A DNA stretch of 31,025 nt from Agrocybe praecox (lineage: Eukaryota > Basidiomycota > Agaricomycetes > Agaricales > Agrocybaceae): the NCBI GenBank assembly GCA_964017145.1, contig CAXHKQ010000201.1:1-31025 (forward strand), given 5' to 3'. A model generated the notes under the pieces. It worked only from the letters and a program-made list of their open reading frames with translations, was not told the DNA's origin and did no database searches. The position numbers and the translations under genes are program-made. How positions within the stretch are numbered: position 1 is the first letter of the stretch; each line of letters starts with the position of its first letter. Below, in pieces: positions 1 to 10,200 of this stretch.

Positions 1-59
1 TCTCAGGGATAAATATGGGAAGAAGGGTACCTGTATCCCGGGATTTGCCCGCGAGATAC

Positions 60-470
60 AGAACACCTTTTTCGGTGCATACATTTTTTCTAGGAAAAAA
101 GATATCCTATAACCAATCCCCTTTTCCCTCGGAGAAAGGCACTAGAAAAATGTCATGCGTATTCTTTGTCTATATCCGGAGGAAAAGTTGTCCAGCTTGA
201 CATTTTAGGAACCTCCGAGCCCTTTTCCCCCGTCTTTATTCCCCGAAAACAGACAAAGGATACACATATTATTTTTCTTCAAGGAAAAGATATTAGTCAA
301 ATGATATCTCTATCCCTGAAAAAGGTAAAGCTACATGTGACTGTACCGTCACCTTTGTACCGTCACCATTTTCCCGTGAAAACATGCAAAGAAACACGAT
401 GGCTTTTCCCTTGGATATTTCCGTGCCGAATAAGGGTTTCTTTATCTTTTAGGATACAGGTCCCATTTAT
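60..470. repeat. Array of short imperfect palindromes (TTTTCC-n-GGAAAA)
   Basis: About ten short imperfect inverted repeats follow one another, each with a pyrimidine arm TTTTCC or TTCCC, a 2-4 base centre and a purine arm GGAAAA or GAAAA. Examples lie near 85-105, 118-140, 271-290 and 362-385. Several are next to GATATC or GATATT. A 215-codon ORF at 166-813 runs through the array, but its product matches no family I recognise and no intron-exon logic supports it, so I treat it as fortuitous. The array resembles the subterminal repeat arrays of other elements in this window in style but not in motif. Confidence 0.4.
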
Positions 471-950
471 CCCGAGTTTAATTCATGGACAGAGAATATT
501 TGTTTTAGAAAGAAAACGGTATTGGATTCCCGGCGACATCTACAGTTGGGGACAATCAAAGACATCCAATTTATTCGGGAGATTTTCTAGACGCCCAAAA
601 GTATCTAAAAGTCTCATTCAAATGGCCAAAAAATTTGGCGCGCCTAAAATGTCGTGGGAATATTATGAAAGTACCGTTTTTAGGTTCTATGTGAAAATCT
701 GGTCCCGAAAATATAATTACTTTGTCCTAAAGAACTCGCGTCGCCGAGTTGCCAAATTGAATGACTTTGATTGTCCACAACTGCATCTAATAACCTTTTT
801 CACAGGCAAATGAGGTCAGGGCCAGCGGTGGTACGTATTGATTGCTGAGCTGTGCTAAATCTTGGTCCTGACCGATAAATTACCCGCCAGTATCGGTCGA
901 TATTGCAAGCCCCAGCTTGATCATTTCATCGCCAAACAGTCATGCTACTG
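470..950. other. Noncoding stretch with one inverted repeat
   Basis: No gene is recognised here. The only structure seen is an inverted repeat near 868-903, in which GACCGATA and TATCGGTC flank a 13-base centre. The sequence is AT-rich with short A and T runs. Confidence 0.35.
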
Positions 951-957
951 GGCAAAA

Positions 958-1062
958 GGAAATCAGCGGGACCCGAGCGAGCGAGCGAGTTCGCTTTTCT
1001 CGCCAGCGCCTCGTTAATTCTTGATAGTGTCGGAGTTTAAATACATGCCGTGCACGACTGCG
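958..1062 (+). repeat. Divergent copy of a dispersed repeat (see 3022 and 30120)
   Basis: This stretch shares its order of landmarks with the two better copies at 3022-3265 and 30120-30335: a GAAATC-GCG start, GACCC, several GCGAG/CTCGC units, then TGTCGGAGTTTAAA. It is shorter and more diverged. The function is unknown. Confidence 0.35.
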
Positions 1063-1354
1063 AGTCGTTTTTGTAATTATTCGTGATATATAACACCTTA
1101 TGGAGAATTCCGTAATCCGAAGTAGTGACATAGGTAGCGTGATGTAAAATATTGCAGAGGTGGTAGGGTTTGTGCTCCCACATATGTCTTGAAGTTGCAC
1201 CAAATATGCAACAAATATGGACCAAGTTAGACGTCCCGGTTTATTTTTGGTCCCAAAAGACGCTTCTAAGTTTCAGAGACTGTCAGGTACCACCAGGTAT
1301 GTTGAATATATCAGTGAACAATTAGAAAAAGAATTAAGAACGCAGGCGACAGAT

Positions 1355-1392
1355 ATGTCACGTGTGTGCCAACAATAGCACACACGTGACAT
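1355..1392. repeat. Perfect 15-bp-arm hairpin with CACGTG cores
   Basis: ATGTCACGTGTGTGC at 1355-1369 is exactly reversed and complemented at 1378-1392 around an 8-base loop. Both arms contain the CACGTG E-box core. The same TCACGTGTGT word recurs as a 20-bp triplet repeat at 23701-23760. It could be a protein-binding palindrome or part of a mobile-element end. No gene lies next to it. Confidence 0.7.
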
Positions 1393-1907
1393 GGCTCAGG
1401 CGTAGGTGACAAGATGAATGATTCTAGATCCAACTCATCCTCTTCATACATGCGGTGATGAAGTCAGCGGGGGATACCAGAGGAGTGAGGCAAGACGCGG
1501 AAGTGGCTGACACAAACTGCATAGAATATATTGCATAGCTACTACATGACTGCTGGCAACAGAATTTAGAGAAGGGCTACGTACGGTACATGATATGGTA
1601 CAAGGTTAAAATACACAATTAAGTCGTAATCATACATAATTAGGCTTTTTGAGTAGTTATTGTCGTTACATATGCATTTTGGTATCAAGAAATCGATGGG
1701 TATCAAAACATATAGATATTACAAACGATGTACACTATGCAGAACAAAAAATAACAAAAAAATAATACAGCAGAAGGACATCCTACTCAAAAATCAGTGA
1801 CGCATGTAGGAAATGGTAGAAAAGACTTACTAGATAGATGCCCAAACTAATCAAAACAGGTTAGGACGACAATTTCACCAGAAAAAAAGCACATACCCCA
1901 CTATCCA
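1393..1907. other. Noncoding AT-rich stretch
   Basis: No coding signal, tRNA or element end is recognised. It is the 3' flank of the small minus-strand gene that ends at 1908. Confidence 0.4.
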
Positions 1908-2298
1908 TCAAACCGGCCTCATATCGTTCCTCTTGATGTACTGCGGGTGCCCAACGAATCTGCGGCAGCTCGAAAAACCATTCTCCTCCAGGTGGATTGT
2001 CCAGCAGCGTATGAACCTACGGCGACTGAAGCGTTGGTAGGCATACGCCGTGTAATGGGGCGGGTCGCCGTGCAAACCCCCTTGGCTGGGGGACACCAAG
2101 GTAAAGGGAAATGAAAAACAAGTAAAGAAAAAAAACTCACTAGATTACAATCTGCCAAGGACCAGTCCCAAACACTCTCCCAATAAAGTCCTCCTGCGCA
2201 TTCAGCGCATTCACGAACGCGTCGCCCAACTGCGCCCTTCGGGTTGCATGGTTCGCCAACGTCTCGTGGTAGAACGTAATGGTGAGATCGAGAACCAT
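1908..2298 (-). CDS. Small spliced gene, unknown function
   Basis: I do not recognise this protein. The model has ATG at 2298, exon 2298-2141, intron 2140-2086 (55 nt, GTGAGT...CCCCAG, phase 2) and exon 2085-1908 ending in TGA, giving 111 residues. The joined frame stays open through the splice. It begins MVLDLTITFYHE, continues through QEDFIGRVFGTGPWQIVIYQ across the junction, and ends NDMRPV. The first exon has a strong G/C preference at third codon positions, typical of host genes here. Another good intron (2354-2303, 52 nt, GTAAGT...TTCTTAG) lies upstream, so there is a further 5' exon, either untranslated or extending the frame with no obvious ATG. The C-terminal part is arginine-rich and may be frameshifted or decayed. 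It could be a fragment of a larger host gene. Confidence 0.45.
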
Positions 2299-2449
2299 GT
2301 TCCTAAGAAAACAACCAGTCAAACGAACTTGGAAAAAGATAACAAAAGACTTACCTGACAGTCGTATGAAGGCGATGAGGAGCTCGACTTTCGAAAGCGC
2401 GAAGTCCACTCCGAGGCGGCACGTGATTTAGCCGCCATCAGCCCGGACC

Positions 2450-3020
2450 GCAGGCCCAGTGATGCGATCGCGTCGACGCGTCAATGACATTAGGCGCCCA
2501 TAGTGTAACATACACGATTCTGAGGTGCCAATGCTTACATGGATGTGTCAGATTTCGAAACATGAATGCTGGTAAACAACTTGTTTCCGGGAGTTTCCGT
2601 CCAATAAATGACGACGAATGGACCGCGGAAGCTTATGGCCTCTGACTTAGATAAATGGTGCTCACTAATGATCAGGAATTGAAGGGATTGAATGGTATCA
2701 TATATGGTGCAGAATTTACCGTTTGGTAATGGTTACGTTTATTTCCGATATAACAAGTCTCACTTCGTTACCGTGACCTTCGGTTGGCCTCTACAAACTC
2801 CCCAACGTAAATTTACGAGTTACCTTAAGAAACAATCTGTAGCTTTAGGTATCAATATATCTAATTCAAAAACTACAGCCTCAATAATTGACCACGCGTC
2901 CTGTTCATTACGTGAGAGAAATGTTCATGTGCCGCTTGTAAGATTCAGAGTAGGATGTCCCCTGACGATCATGTAAATTCAATTCATGTAGTATCCATAC
3001 GGATAAAGGCAAGAGGGGCA
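2450..3020. other. Noncoding stretch
   Basis: A 94-codon ORF at 2692-2976 has no recognisable domain, no splice support and no codon bias. I leave it uncalled. Nothing else is seen. Confidence 0.3.
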
Positions 3021-3021
3021 A

Positions 3022-3265
3022 AGAGAAATCTGCGAGACCCCTTGCGAGCTTGCGAGAGCGCATTTCTCGCAAGTTGCTCGCAAGTGCTCACAGATTCGCT
3101 CAAATGTCGGAGTTTAAAAATGAACGCTGGATGAATTCATGTCCATTTAACCACCTCCGCCGTCACATATTCAACTTCAAATTGATTTCTACGTAGTCAG
3201 TAGTATTAAAAGAATATAGTTATAAGTTTTTGTGCCACCCGGGTGGCTGGTACAGTTTGTGCGCC
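3022..3265 (+). repeat. Dispersed repeat, copy 1 (about 240 bp)
   Basis: This copy is directly repeated at 30120-30335 in the same orientation. Shared landmarks in order are AGAAATCTGCGAG, a cluster of CTCGCAAG/CTTGCGAG words closing with CAGATTCGCTC (the first and last parts form an inverted repeat), TGTCG-AGTTT, a run near CATATTCA, AATAAAAGA-like words, and GTTTTTTGCCACCCGG at the end. No reading frame is conserved. It may be a short interspersed or MITE-like element. The end just beyond CCACCCGG has pol III box-A-like words, but box B is weak. Confidence 0.5.
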
Positions 3266-3449
3266 TCCCTTTGTGTTAAAAGTGGGACATGTACAGATCA
3301 ATTGTCGCAGCCCGGTGTGATTTAGTCGCAAAGGCATCAGGTATGCTTATACTGACTTTGTACACATTGGACAGTATGTAACATAAGTTATTAGCAAGAC
3401 GGAGTCATCAGCAGACCAAAAATATTAATTATTGTTAGAAGAATATATA

Positions 3450-3620
3450 CAAGTTGCTCGCAGGTGTCTCGCAGGTGTCTTGCCAGTATCTCGCAAGTGC
3501 TCGCAAGTGTCTCGCAAAATGTTGTAAGTGCTCGCAAGTGTCTCACAAATTTTTTTGAGTGCTCGCAAGTGCTCGCTAATAATTAAAATGTTGCGAGCAA
3601 CATTCTCGCAAGTGGCGCGC
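3450..3620 (+). repeat. CTCGCAAGTG minisatellite, array 1
   Basis: Roughly ten degenerate copies of CTCGCAAGTGT or CTCGCAGGTGT follow each other with 10-20 bp spacing. The same word forms an array in the same orientation at 18787-18970 inside the decayed transposase gene, and it is the core of the dispersed repeats at 3022 and 30120. It is not coding. Confidence 0.6.
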
Positions 3621-4132
3621 AGGCGCGCGCGTCCTTATAGGTGACAAGGCATGCGCCTCGCTTCGCTCCGGCACCAAAAATACGAATGGAATTTGGAGAG
3701 CATATGGCATGGAGGAATCAGAGCATAGCCGTAAAGTGTAGGCATAAAAATGATACCAAAAATTAAAATCAAAGGGAAGAGAAGACGACACTGAAAAAAG
3801 CATGATAATATCTGTAAAATAGTTCCAAATTTGGCGAGGTAAAATGGAGAAATGGAGGACAAAGGGTGGAATACGGCGAGAGCAATAAAAATACGTCATC
3901 AAAATGAGAAAAGGAATGAAAAGAACAATAAGACTTACCGAAAGAGGTGCAAAAACAAACATGTACACACGAACTTGCGCGTTTGCTTAATAGTATAGTA
4001 ATGCGTGGGTGAATAATATTGATGTAGTTCCATATCGGGATGATTGTCGCGCACATCGGCAAATTTTCCTGTTCTTGCCTCCTTACTTGTAACTTCCTTC
4101 GCATGCGATGGTTTTGTATGGAACATATGGAA
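3621..4132. other. Noncoding stretch
   Basis: Several overlapping minus-strand ORFs of 66-140 codons cover this area, but none shows a recognisable domain or conserved splice pattern. No element termini are seen. Confidence 0.3.
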
Positions 4133-4260
4133 CATATATTGTGCAAAAAGTCATTTGCACAAGTTCTAGTCCTTTGATTGTTTACACACAAGTTCCTAGG
4201 TTATTTCGCCCCTTTTTTGTACAAGTGACATGTGGTTTACACAAGTATCTTTGCAAGTAG
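4133..4260 (+). repeat. CACAAGT word cluster, left side
   Basis: CACAAGT or ACAAGTG words recur about six times here. The reverse complement ACTTGTG recurs at 6200-6369 and at 14381-14393. After mentally removing the inserted elements, these clusters face each other across the old insertion target. They may be subterminal repeats of the older element that holds the decayed transposase gene. Confidence 0.35.
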
Positions 4261-4672
4261 TGAGTGTGTAGAGGAGCTCTTGGACTAACGGCCCGTCCCA
4301 GGGGTAAATTTAAGTAATATTAAATTTGCATTAAATGACTATATTATGAAATACTTTTAGAGTAGATTAGAGATAGATGCCTTATAATCTTCAAAATAAA
4401 TCTTGTATTATTCTCCACATAGCCCAGTTCGTTAATCACCTTGCTGGCCTACCCACTGTACCCACACCCTAGCCTGGTACGATCAATGTGAGGATTTGCC
4501 TGGCAGGAGGTCCTCCGTTCAATCCCAGATCTGGCCATTCATTTGGTTGTAAATAGTATGGCTGTCCGTTTGCACAAAGTAAAAAAGTATATAGTTGAGC
4601 CGTATAATTACTATATTGTACGCATATATGAATGAATATATACATTACCACCATTCTCCGACTCATAAGTTA

Positions 4673-4905
4673 GGTTGTCCAACATAGTTGTCGGATTGTC
4701 CAACATAGTTGCTGGATTATCCAACATAGTTGTTGGATTATCCAACACATGTATCGGATTATCCAACATATGTGTCGGATTATCCAACATATGTGTCGGA
4801 TTATCCAACATATGTGTCGGATTATCCAACATATGTGTCGGATTATCCAACATATGTGTAGGATTATCCAACACATGTACTGGATTGTCCAACACTATGT
4901 GTGCC
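4673..4905. repeat. 21-bp tandem array, left arm of element A
   Basis: Eleven units occur on a strict 21-bp period, with the form ATTATCCAACATATGTGTCGG and variants at about five positions. Some central units are identical. The unit contains the palindrome CATATG and the near-palindrome TTGGATAATCC. Because 21 is a multiple of three, all frames read as peptide repeats such as MLDNPTH; these are by-products, not genes. Confidence 0.9.
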
Positions 4906-5281
4906 GTTGTGTCCAATACATATCATTTCGCTCGGCTAAAAAAGCCGAGCATGCCGAAGGTCTGTGATTGCATTTCTGATCCTGTTCGTGGCCTGTATCG
5001 GCATGGCTGAGTTAGACTCGGCACAACACCGTTCTGATGCGGCCATGTACATTGGTGATGCGTGTGGCTGTGCGAGAAATACGTCAAAAATGATGCGCAT
5101 CGCGTAGCAGGCGGAGATTGCTGTACAAGCGGACTTAGAGAAATCTGTGTTTAAATCAAGTATGCAACTGATTTTCGCTGCTTTTAACACATAACAATTG
5201 GAATTTTCTCTGACTCAATCGAGAAATATAATAAAAGAGTGATCCTTAAATCTTGGTGATTCGCCACTTAATGCACTTAAT

Positions 5282-5465
5282 TGTATACTTATATAGTGCA
5301 TAACCCTCGGGGGTCTACAAAACTGATATTGAATGCTCTATATATGTCTGGCATACTATTTCCGAAACTATTTTGAATATTTGGTGTCTTGCCATTGCGG
5401 GGCAGCACAATTGAGCGAGAGGAACACCCAGGAAGTAGCGGTTTCCATATATGGAAGGACGTGAC
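5282..5465 (+). repeat. 184-bp direct repeat inside element A, copy 1
   Basis: This unit begins TGTATACTTATATAGTGCATA and ends GGAAGGACGTGAC. It is repeated at 5500-5683 with scattered substitutions and a 34-bp spacer, so the period is 218 bp. It sits in the loop of the foldback. It has no LTR hallmarks (TG...CA ends, primer-binding site). It probably arose by internal duplication after the foldback formed, since element C lacks it. Confidence 0.85.
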
Positions 5466-5499
5466 GCGACGAGTCACATCTCTGGTAATTTACCCTAAC

Positions 5500-5683
5500 T
5501 GTATACTTATATAGTGCATACCCCTCAGGGGTCCACAGAATTAATTCTGAATGCTCGATATATGTCTAGTATACTATTTCCGAAGCTATTTTTAATATTT
5601 GGTGTGTTCCCATTGCGGGGCAGCACAATTGAGCGAGAGGAACACCCAGGAAGTAACGGTTTCCATATATGGAAGGACGTGAC
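5500..5683 (+). repeat. 184-bp direct repeat inside element A, copy 2
   Basis: This is the second copy of the unit at 5282-5465, with the same length and both ends preserved. A 68-codon ORF through this copy is not kept open in copy 1, so it is not treated as coding. Confidence 0.85.
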
Positions 5684-5877
5684 ACGCATCATTTTCGACG
5701 CATTGCATGCGCAGCACTAATACATGGCCGCATCAAAACGGCGTCGCGCCGAATCCAACTGAACCATGCCGATACAGGCTGTGAACAAGATCAAAATGGC
5801 AATCAAAGACCTTCGGCATGCTCGGCTTTCTTAGCCGAGCGAAATGATATATATTGGACACAACGGCACACATAGTG

Positions 5878-6010
5878 TTGGACAATCCAGTACATATGTT
5901 GGACAATCCAGTACATGTGTTGGATAATCCGATACATGTGTTGGATAATCCGACAACTATGTTGGATAATCCAGCAACTATGTTGGACAATCCGACAACT
6001 ATGTTGGACA
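5878..6010. repeat. 21-bp tandem array, right arm of element A
   Basis: Eight units of the reverse-complement form (TTGGATAATCCGACAACTATG type) pair with the left-arm array at 4673-4905. The two arms differ in copy number, which suggests unequal exchange or slippage after formation. Confidence 0.88.
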
Positions 6011-6483
6011 ACCTAACTTATGAGTCGGAGAATGGTGGTAATGTATATATCCATTCATATATGCATACAATATAGTAATTATACGGCTCAACTATATACT
6101 TTTTTACTTTGTGCAAACGGACAGCCATAAAATAGTGGCTACCAACCATACTGTGTATTTTTATTTTTATTTCAAGTCCAGAAACTCGTATTTTTCTTAC
6201 CAACTTGAGCATAGCATACACCAGAAATAGTATGGACTTGTGTAAAATATTTTCTTTTCTTTTGTACTTGTGTATATCTTATTATGAACTTGTGTTGATT
6301 TCGTATAACTTGTACAAAAGCAAGCGCACTTGTGAAACTAGTACATTTTTCCCGAACTTGTGTGATGGGTATGGCTGTCCGTTTGCTGAAAATAAAAAAG
6401 TATATACTTCTACAATGTAATTAGTATGTTGTACATATTTTTGAATAAATATATACATTACCTTCAATATCCAACTCATAAGT

Positions 6484-6612
6484 TGGATTGTCCAACATAT
6501 TTGTCGGATTATCTAACATAGTTGTTGGATTGTCCAACATCGTTGTTGGATTATCCAACATATTTGTTGGGTTGTCCAACATACTTGTCAGAATATCCAA
6601 CATATTTGTCGG
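6484..6612. repeat. 21-bp tandem array, left end of element B
   Basis: Six units of TTGGATTATCCAACATATTTG type run on a 21-bp period next to the terminal block. It is the counterpart of the arrays at 13877-13945 and 14110-14270 at the other end. Confidence 0.85.
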
Positions 6613-6619
6613 TGGTTAA

Positions 6620-6800
6620 CAAATTCACTTTTACAAATTCACTTGGCCTTACAAAATTCACTTGGATTCACTTTTGGCAGGGACAAGTGAATTTGTCAGA
6701 GTCAAGTGAAGTCAAGTGAAGTAAAGTAAATTTATTTCACTTGAAGTTACTTGTGAAGTGAATTTTGTAGGGCAATTCAAGTGAATTAACAGTGATCCGG
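6620..6800. repeat. TTCACTTG/CAAGTGAA array, left interior of element B
   Basis: About ten copies of TTCACTTG in both orientations occur, often followed by GCCTTACAAAA-like spacers. The matching array on the other side lies at 12778-12970 with further copies at 13765-13860. It lies just inside the 21-bp array and upstream of the transposase gene. It may be a second transposase-binding array or part of the promoter. Confidence 0.75.
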
Positions 6801-7297
6801 GCTATAGGGACGAGGCAGTGATCACATGCCAAGGCCATATACCCGCTTGTGCGATGTCTTGGAGACGGTAGACGCGCATCAATATGGCTGCATAGCCACT
6901 GCCAAGTCATCAATTATGGAAATGCGCGCTTCGAAAGAATCTATGAGCAATCCATGAGCGCTACTCGGTGTAGGACTTAGGCATAGTTAGCCATTATACT
7001 CAGCTACTAACCTGTAAATACACTGCCCAACCTATTCTATGAATTTTATGAGAAGAATATCATGCTCCAAACTTGTAATAACAAATTTCGCGCTTACCTA
7101 GGGACGAAACACCGATCACATTTGTTATAAACCTTTATCCTATCATTAACACCTCCTATTCTAATTTTCGGTTTCTCTTAAGACGCCGTCATAGCTGCTA
7201 TGTGCCGTTTGAATCTATAACCTCTCTATTTTCCCCGCCAAATTGATCAAGAACTAAGTATTTCCTCTGACTTTCGCTCTGATCCGTTCCTTCTGGC
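6801..7297 (+). promoter_or_regulatory. Leader/promoter region of the element B transposase
   Basis: This stretch of about 500 bp between the TTCACTTG array and the first supported ATG has no ORF of note. By position it must contain the promoter and 5' leader. No certain TATA box or initiator can be named. Confidence 0.3.
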
Positions 7298-10200
7298 ATG
7301 CTGGAAGGAATAAAAAGGTTCATTTCATCCTTATGGAAGAAAGAGGTTGATAATCCAAGCGTACCTGCGCCATCAAATATCAATCACGGCGGGTTTTTGC
7401 CGCACCCCTATTACGCAGGTGACCCTCGTTTGGCATACAGTCATGGTAAATTCTTTCGTATAATAAACTGATTGACTCTAATAAATGACCCAGGGATCAA
7501 CACGAATGCATTTCCGTTTCAGCATATTTATCCACCGAACCTGAACGCAGGGGATCCGAATATTGGTAAGTCAATGACGCCCAACCTGAGTTCATGTTAA
7601 CTTATGCCTTTCCTCGATGCTTTAGGCCCTAATAACCATAATAATTATCCTATCATGCCGCACCCGGCATTCTTTCATCCATATTTTTCCCAATTCTACT
7701 CTCTCCCACATAATTCAATAGGTAATATGTCACTCCAGGGAGCTCATAGCTCAAGCGCTGCATTCCCGCCCCATCCTGTGGTTTTTCCTTATGCTCAGGG
7801 CACCGCGTCATCACAATTGTCGGCTCCAGCTCCTTCGTTAATTGTCCAGGAGCCAACGAATGCACCTACCTCAATCGGTCCCGCAGGTATTTTATATTTC
7901 TCATTTTGTGATTAATTAATTCATTGATGTATTTTTAGCTCAATCCTCCGTGCAAGCTTGTTCAAATGTTGGCGCCAATAATGTAAGCGCTCAGGGAACG
8001 AGAGGTAATATATAAGTTTCACCGGCACTGTGTGACTATTGATAGAATGACGAATCAATATTAGATGCAGAATACTGGCCTCAAGGATATCAGCGGAGAG
8101 AAGCGATCAAAGGAGAAGAACCTCCGAAATGGAAAGATACAAAATGGGCATGGCGTTCTAAAGGTGACATCCGGGTTGGGGGAAAGAAGGTTGAACGTCG
8201 AGTCTGTCTTGGCTTGGTATATTGCTCGAAGCCTGAATGCGGACGCCCACAACGGCCGAAAACTGATGTTAACGCTCTTGAACGACAGATTCAACAAGGT
8301 TGCAAGGCAAAGAAATGCGGAGGAGACGTCACTTACGTCAAATGCGATGCTGAAACACATCACTACATCGTTGAACGGGACGACATCGTGTGCTCTGTAT
8401 GGGAACACTTTGGAACTCACACCCATGCTCGTCTTCCAAACGGACGTCTGTCTTATTTTGAGGAACAAAGTGTCGATAACCAGGTCATTCGCCGTTCTGA
8501 ATCGTCGGTTCACGCGCTTCGTACAGGCGATACTGGTCCTGGCTCTATTACACTTGGGGAGATATCTGGAGTTCTTGCCAATCCTCGGGCTGCACGCTAC
8601 CAGGTTGCTAAAAGCGAAAGGCGACTCGGAATCAATGAATCTCACTCAGGAAAAGGCATCACCAGCTTTCTAGGCGCGTTGACCTCTATTCAGGACAAAT
8701 TCAGCAAACCATTCATTATCGACTCTTCAATACACGGTCCTATATATCTCACATTTCAAACTCCTTTCATGAAGCGCATGCTCGAAGAATGTGTGAAAGA
8801 CTGGTCCAACCCAAGTTCCGATGGCCACCATGGATTAGTGACGGACGGTGATCATTCGTATTTCAAGGAAGGCGTTCTGAATGTAAGCTGTGCGTTTAAC
8901 TCAGTCCTTTCGGCTTGGGTACCTGTTCTCTACACGTGGATCTTGAAATTAGATGTTGCACATCATCGACCTCACTTCCGACATATCTCTCAAGCTATTG
9001 TGAAATATACATCCTCAAAAAAGATCAAACTCGAGCCCAAGCATCTATTGCACGTATGTTCGCTTGCATTTTCTCATATATATTTTTAATGACTATTTTT
9101 AGGTCATGGATTTCTCCGCCGCACAACGCTCAGCACATGCTGAGGAGTATGCAGACGCTATTATTTCAACAAAAGCAGACTTTTACTTACTTACGGCGGA
9201 ATCACAACAAATCGAACGTAATGTGTACCTACTTCAAGCGCAAGAAGCCGAACGGGGATGTGAATTCCATTTCTGGCAATCTGTCGAGCGCCTAACATCC
9301 AACGGAAACCTTATTCCGGCGTCTGGGGCTGTGGAGTTCAACCGACAGCTCCGAATAATGACAAGTCGCTCAACAACTGTTGATGAATTCAATGCCGCAG
9401 TTGACGTGCTACGTACATCGTTTCCTCAAGTCAAGGACTGGTTATCATGGTGGCTTAGGCCAGCGTTTGCGTCCATGATATTCCCAGCATGCAGCTCCAT
9501 CGATCCAGATGTAGCATCCCAAGTATCATCGACTGGAAACCCGGCCGAGCATAGCCATTCGCTTTTACATCACGCTGTTGGAAAGGGGCACGATCACATT
9601 CCTGGTATTGAAAAGCTATACTTACATTCCGAGGAAAGGGAGCGACAGCACGACGCAATAACAGGTACACTTCAGCTCTCCTTATCTTCAATAGATGCTT
9701 ATTGTTCTCTTAGCCGGACATTTCAACCCACCCACTCCACGGACGTACAAACCTCCAGCACACAAAGTCTACGAGAAAAATGATGGCCGCGCACCAGATA
9801 CAGTCCGTGACTTGCATCCGGAAGGTATTCGAACTTCTGCATCGCAGAATAAGCACTTCTTCCAGTCATATTTATGGTCTAGCCCTAACTCGTGCTTTTT
9901 TGATAATGGGATAGAGCTATGGTTCCGATCGTTCTCTCGTTTATCGCACAGTGTAAAGGAATTTCTTCTCAAAAAAACACCAACGAAATCTTATCTCTCC
10001 TCCCTCTTGCACAACTTCAACCGACGACTCTCTGCAATCTATTCGGCACCAGATTTGCATAAATACGAGGATATTCTTGATTTGACGCAGCGCATCACCC
10101 GTAACCACATCTTTGGGAAGTGGAACATGTATGCGAGCCCTGCTGCACACGGCTGTAGCAAGCTCTGGCTGACGCGCGCAATCCTGGTACGAGTCAATAT

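Larger units (their letters stand above)
4557..6129. mobile_element. Non-autonomous foldback TIR element, copy A (1573 bp)
   Basis: Both ends read TATGGCTGTCCGTTTGC inwards, and the exact duplication AAATAG flanks the element (4551-4556 and 6130-6135). The inverted arms run about 450-500 bp each. Each arm has a terminal block of about 110 bp, then a tandem 21-bp array (11 units left, 8 right), then a block with a CTCGGCT/AGCCGAG hairpin and TGATGCGGCCATGTA. The centre holds two 184-bp direct repeats. No transposase is encoded. Its terminal block and 21-bp units are shared with the 8-kb element at 6370-14365, so it is probably mobilised by that element's transposase. The inner arm blocks are not found in the 8-kb element, so it is not a simple deletion derivative. 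Confidence 0.9.

Noticed and set aside
166..813. 215-codon ORF at the left edge
   Set aside because: It runs through an array of short palindromes, has no recognisable domain or splice support, and no codon bias.
4470..4545. tRNA or SINE head (TAGCCTGGTACG ... GTTCAATCCC)
   Set aside because: The box-B-like word is good, but no cloverleaf forms and box A is weak. Not enough to call.
4673..4905. CRISPR-like array
   Set aside because: The units are contiguous with no unique spacers, occur inside inverted repeats of a transposon, and the genome is clearly eukaryotic.
4675..5010. ORFs of repeat peptides (MLDNPTH, CVGLSNI and similar) on both strands over the 21-bp arrays
   Set aside because: The period is a multiple of three, so every frame without a stop in one unit stays open. 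The peptides differ by frame and have no start context or codon signal.
5282..5683. 184-bp direct repeats as LTRs of a small retroelement
   Set aside because: No TG...CA ends, primer-binding site or polypurine tract. Only 34 bp lie between them, and they sit in the loop of a TIR foldback.
8061..8645. 194-codon minus-strand ORF
   Set aside because: It lies antisense to the zinc-finger and core exon of the transposase, which has splice, motif and frame support. The antisense product has no domain.
8065..8673. 202-codon plus-strand ORF starting at 8065
   Set aside because: It overlaps exon 5 in another frame. The frame with Cys/His zinc ligands, D443 and consistent splice phases is one base off, and this ORF shows none of them.
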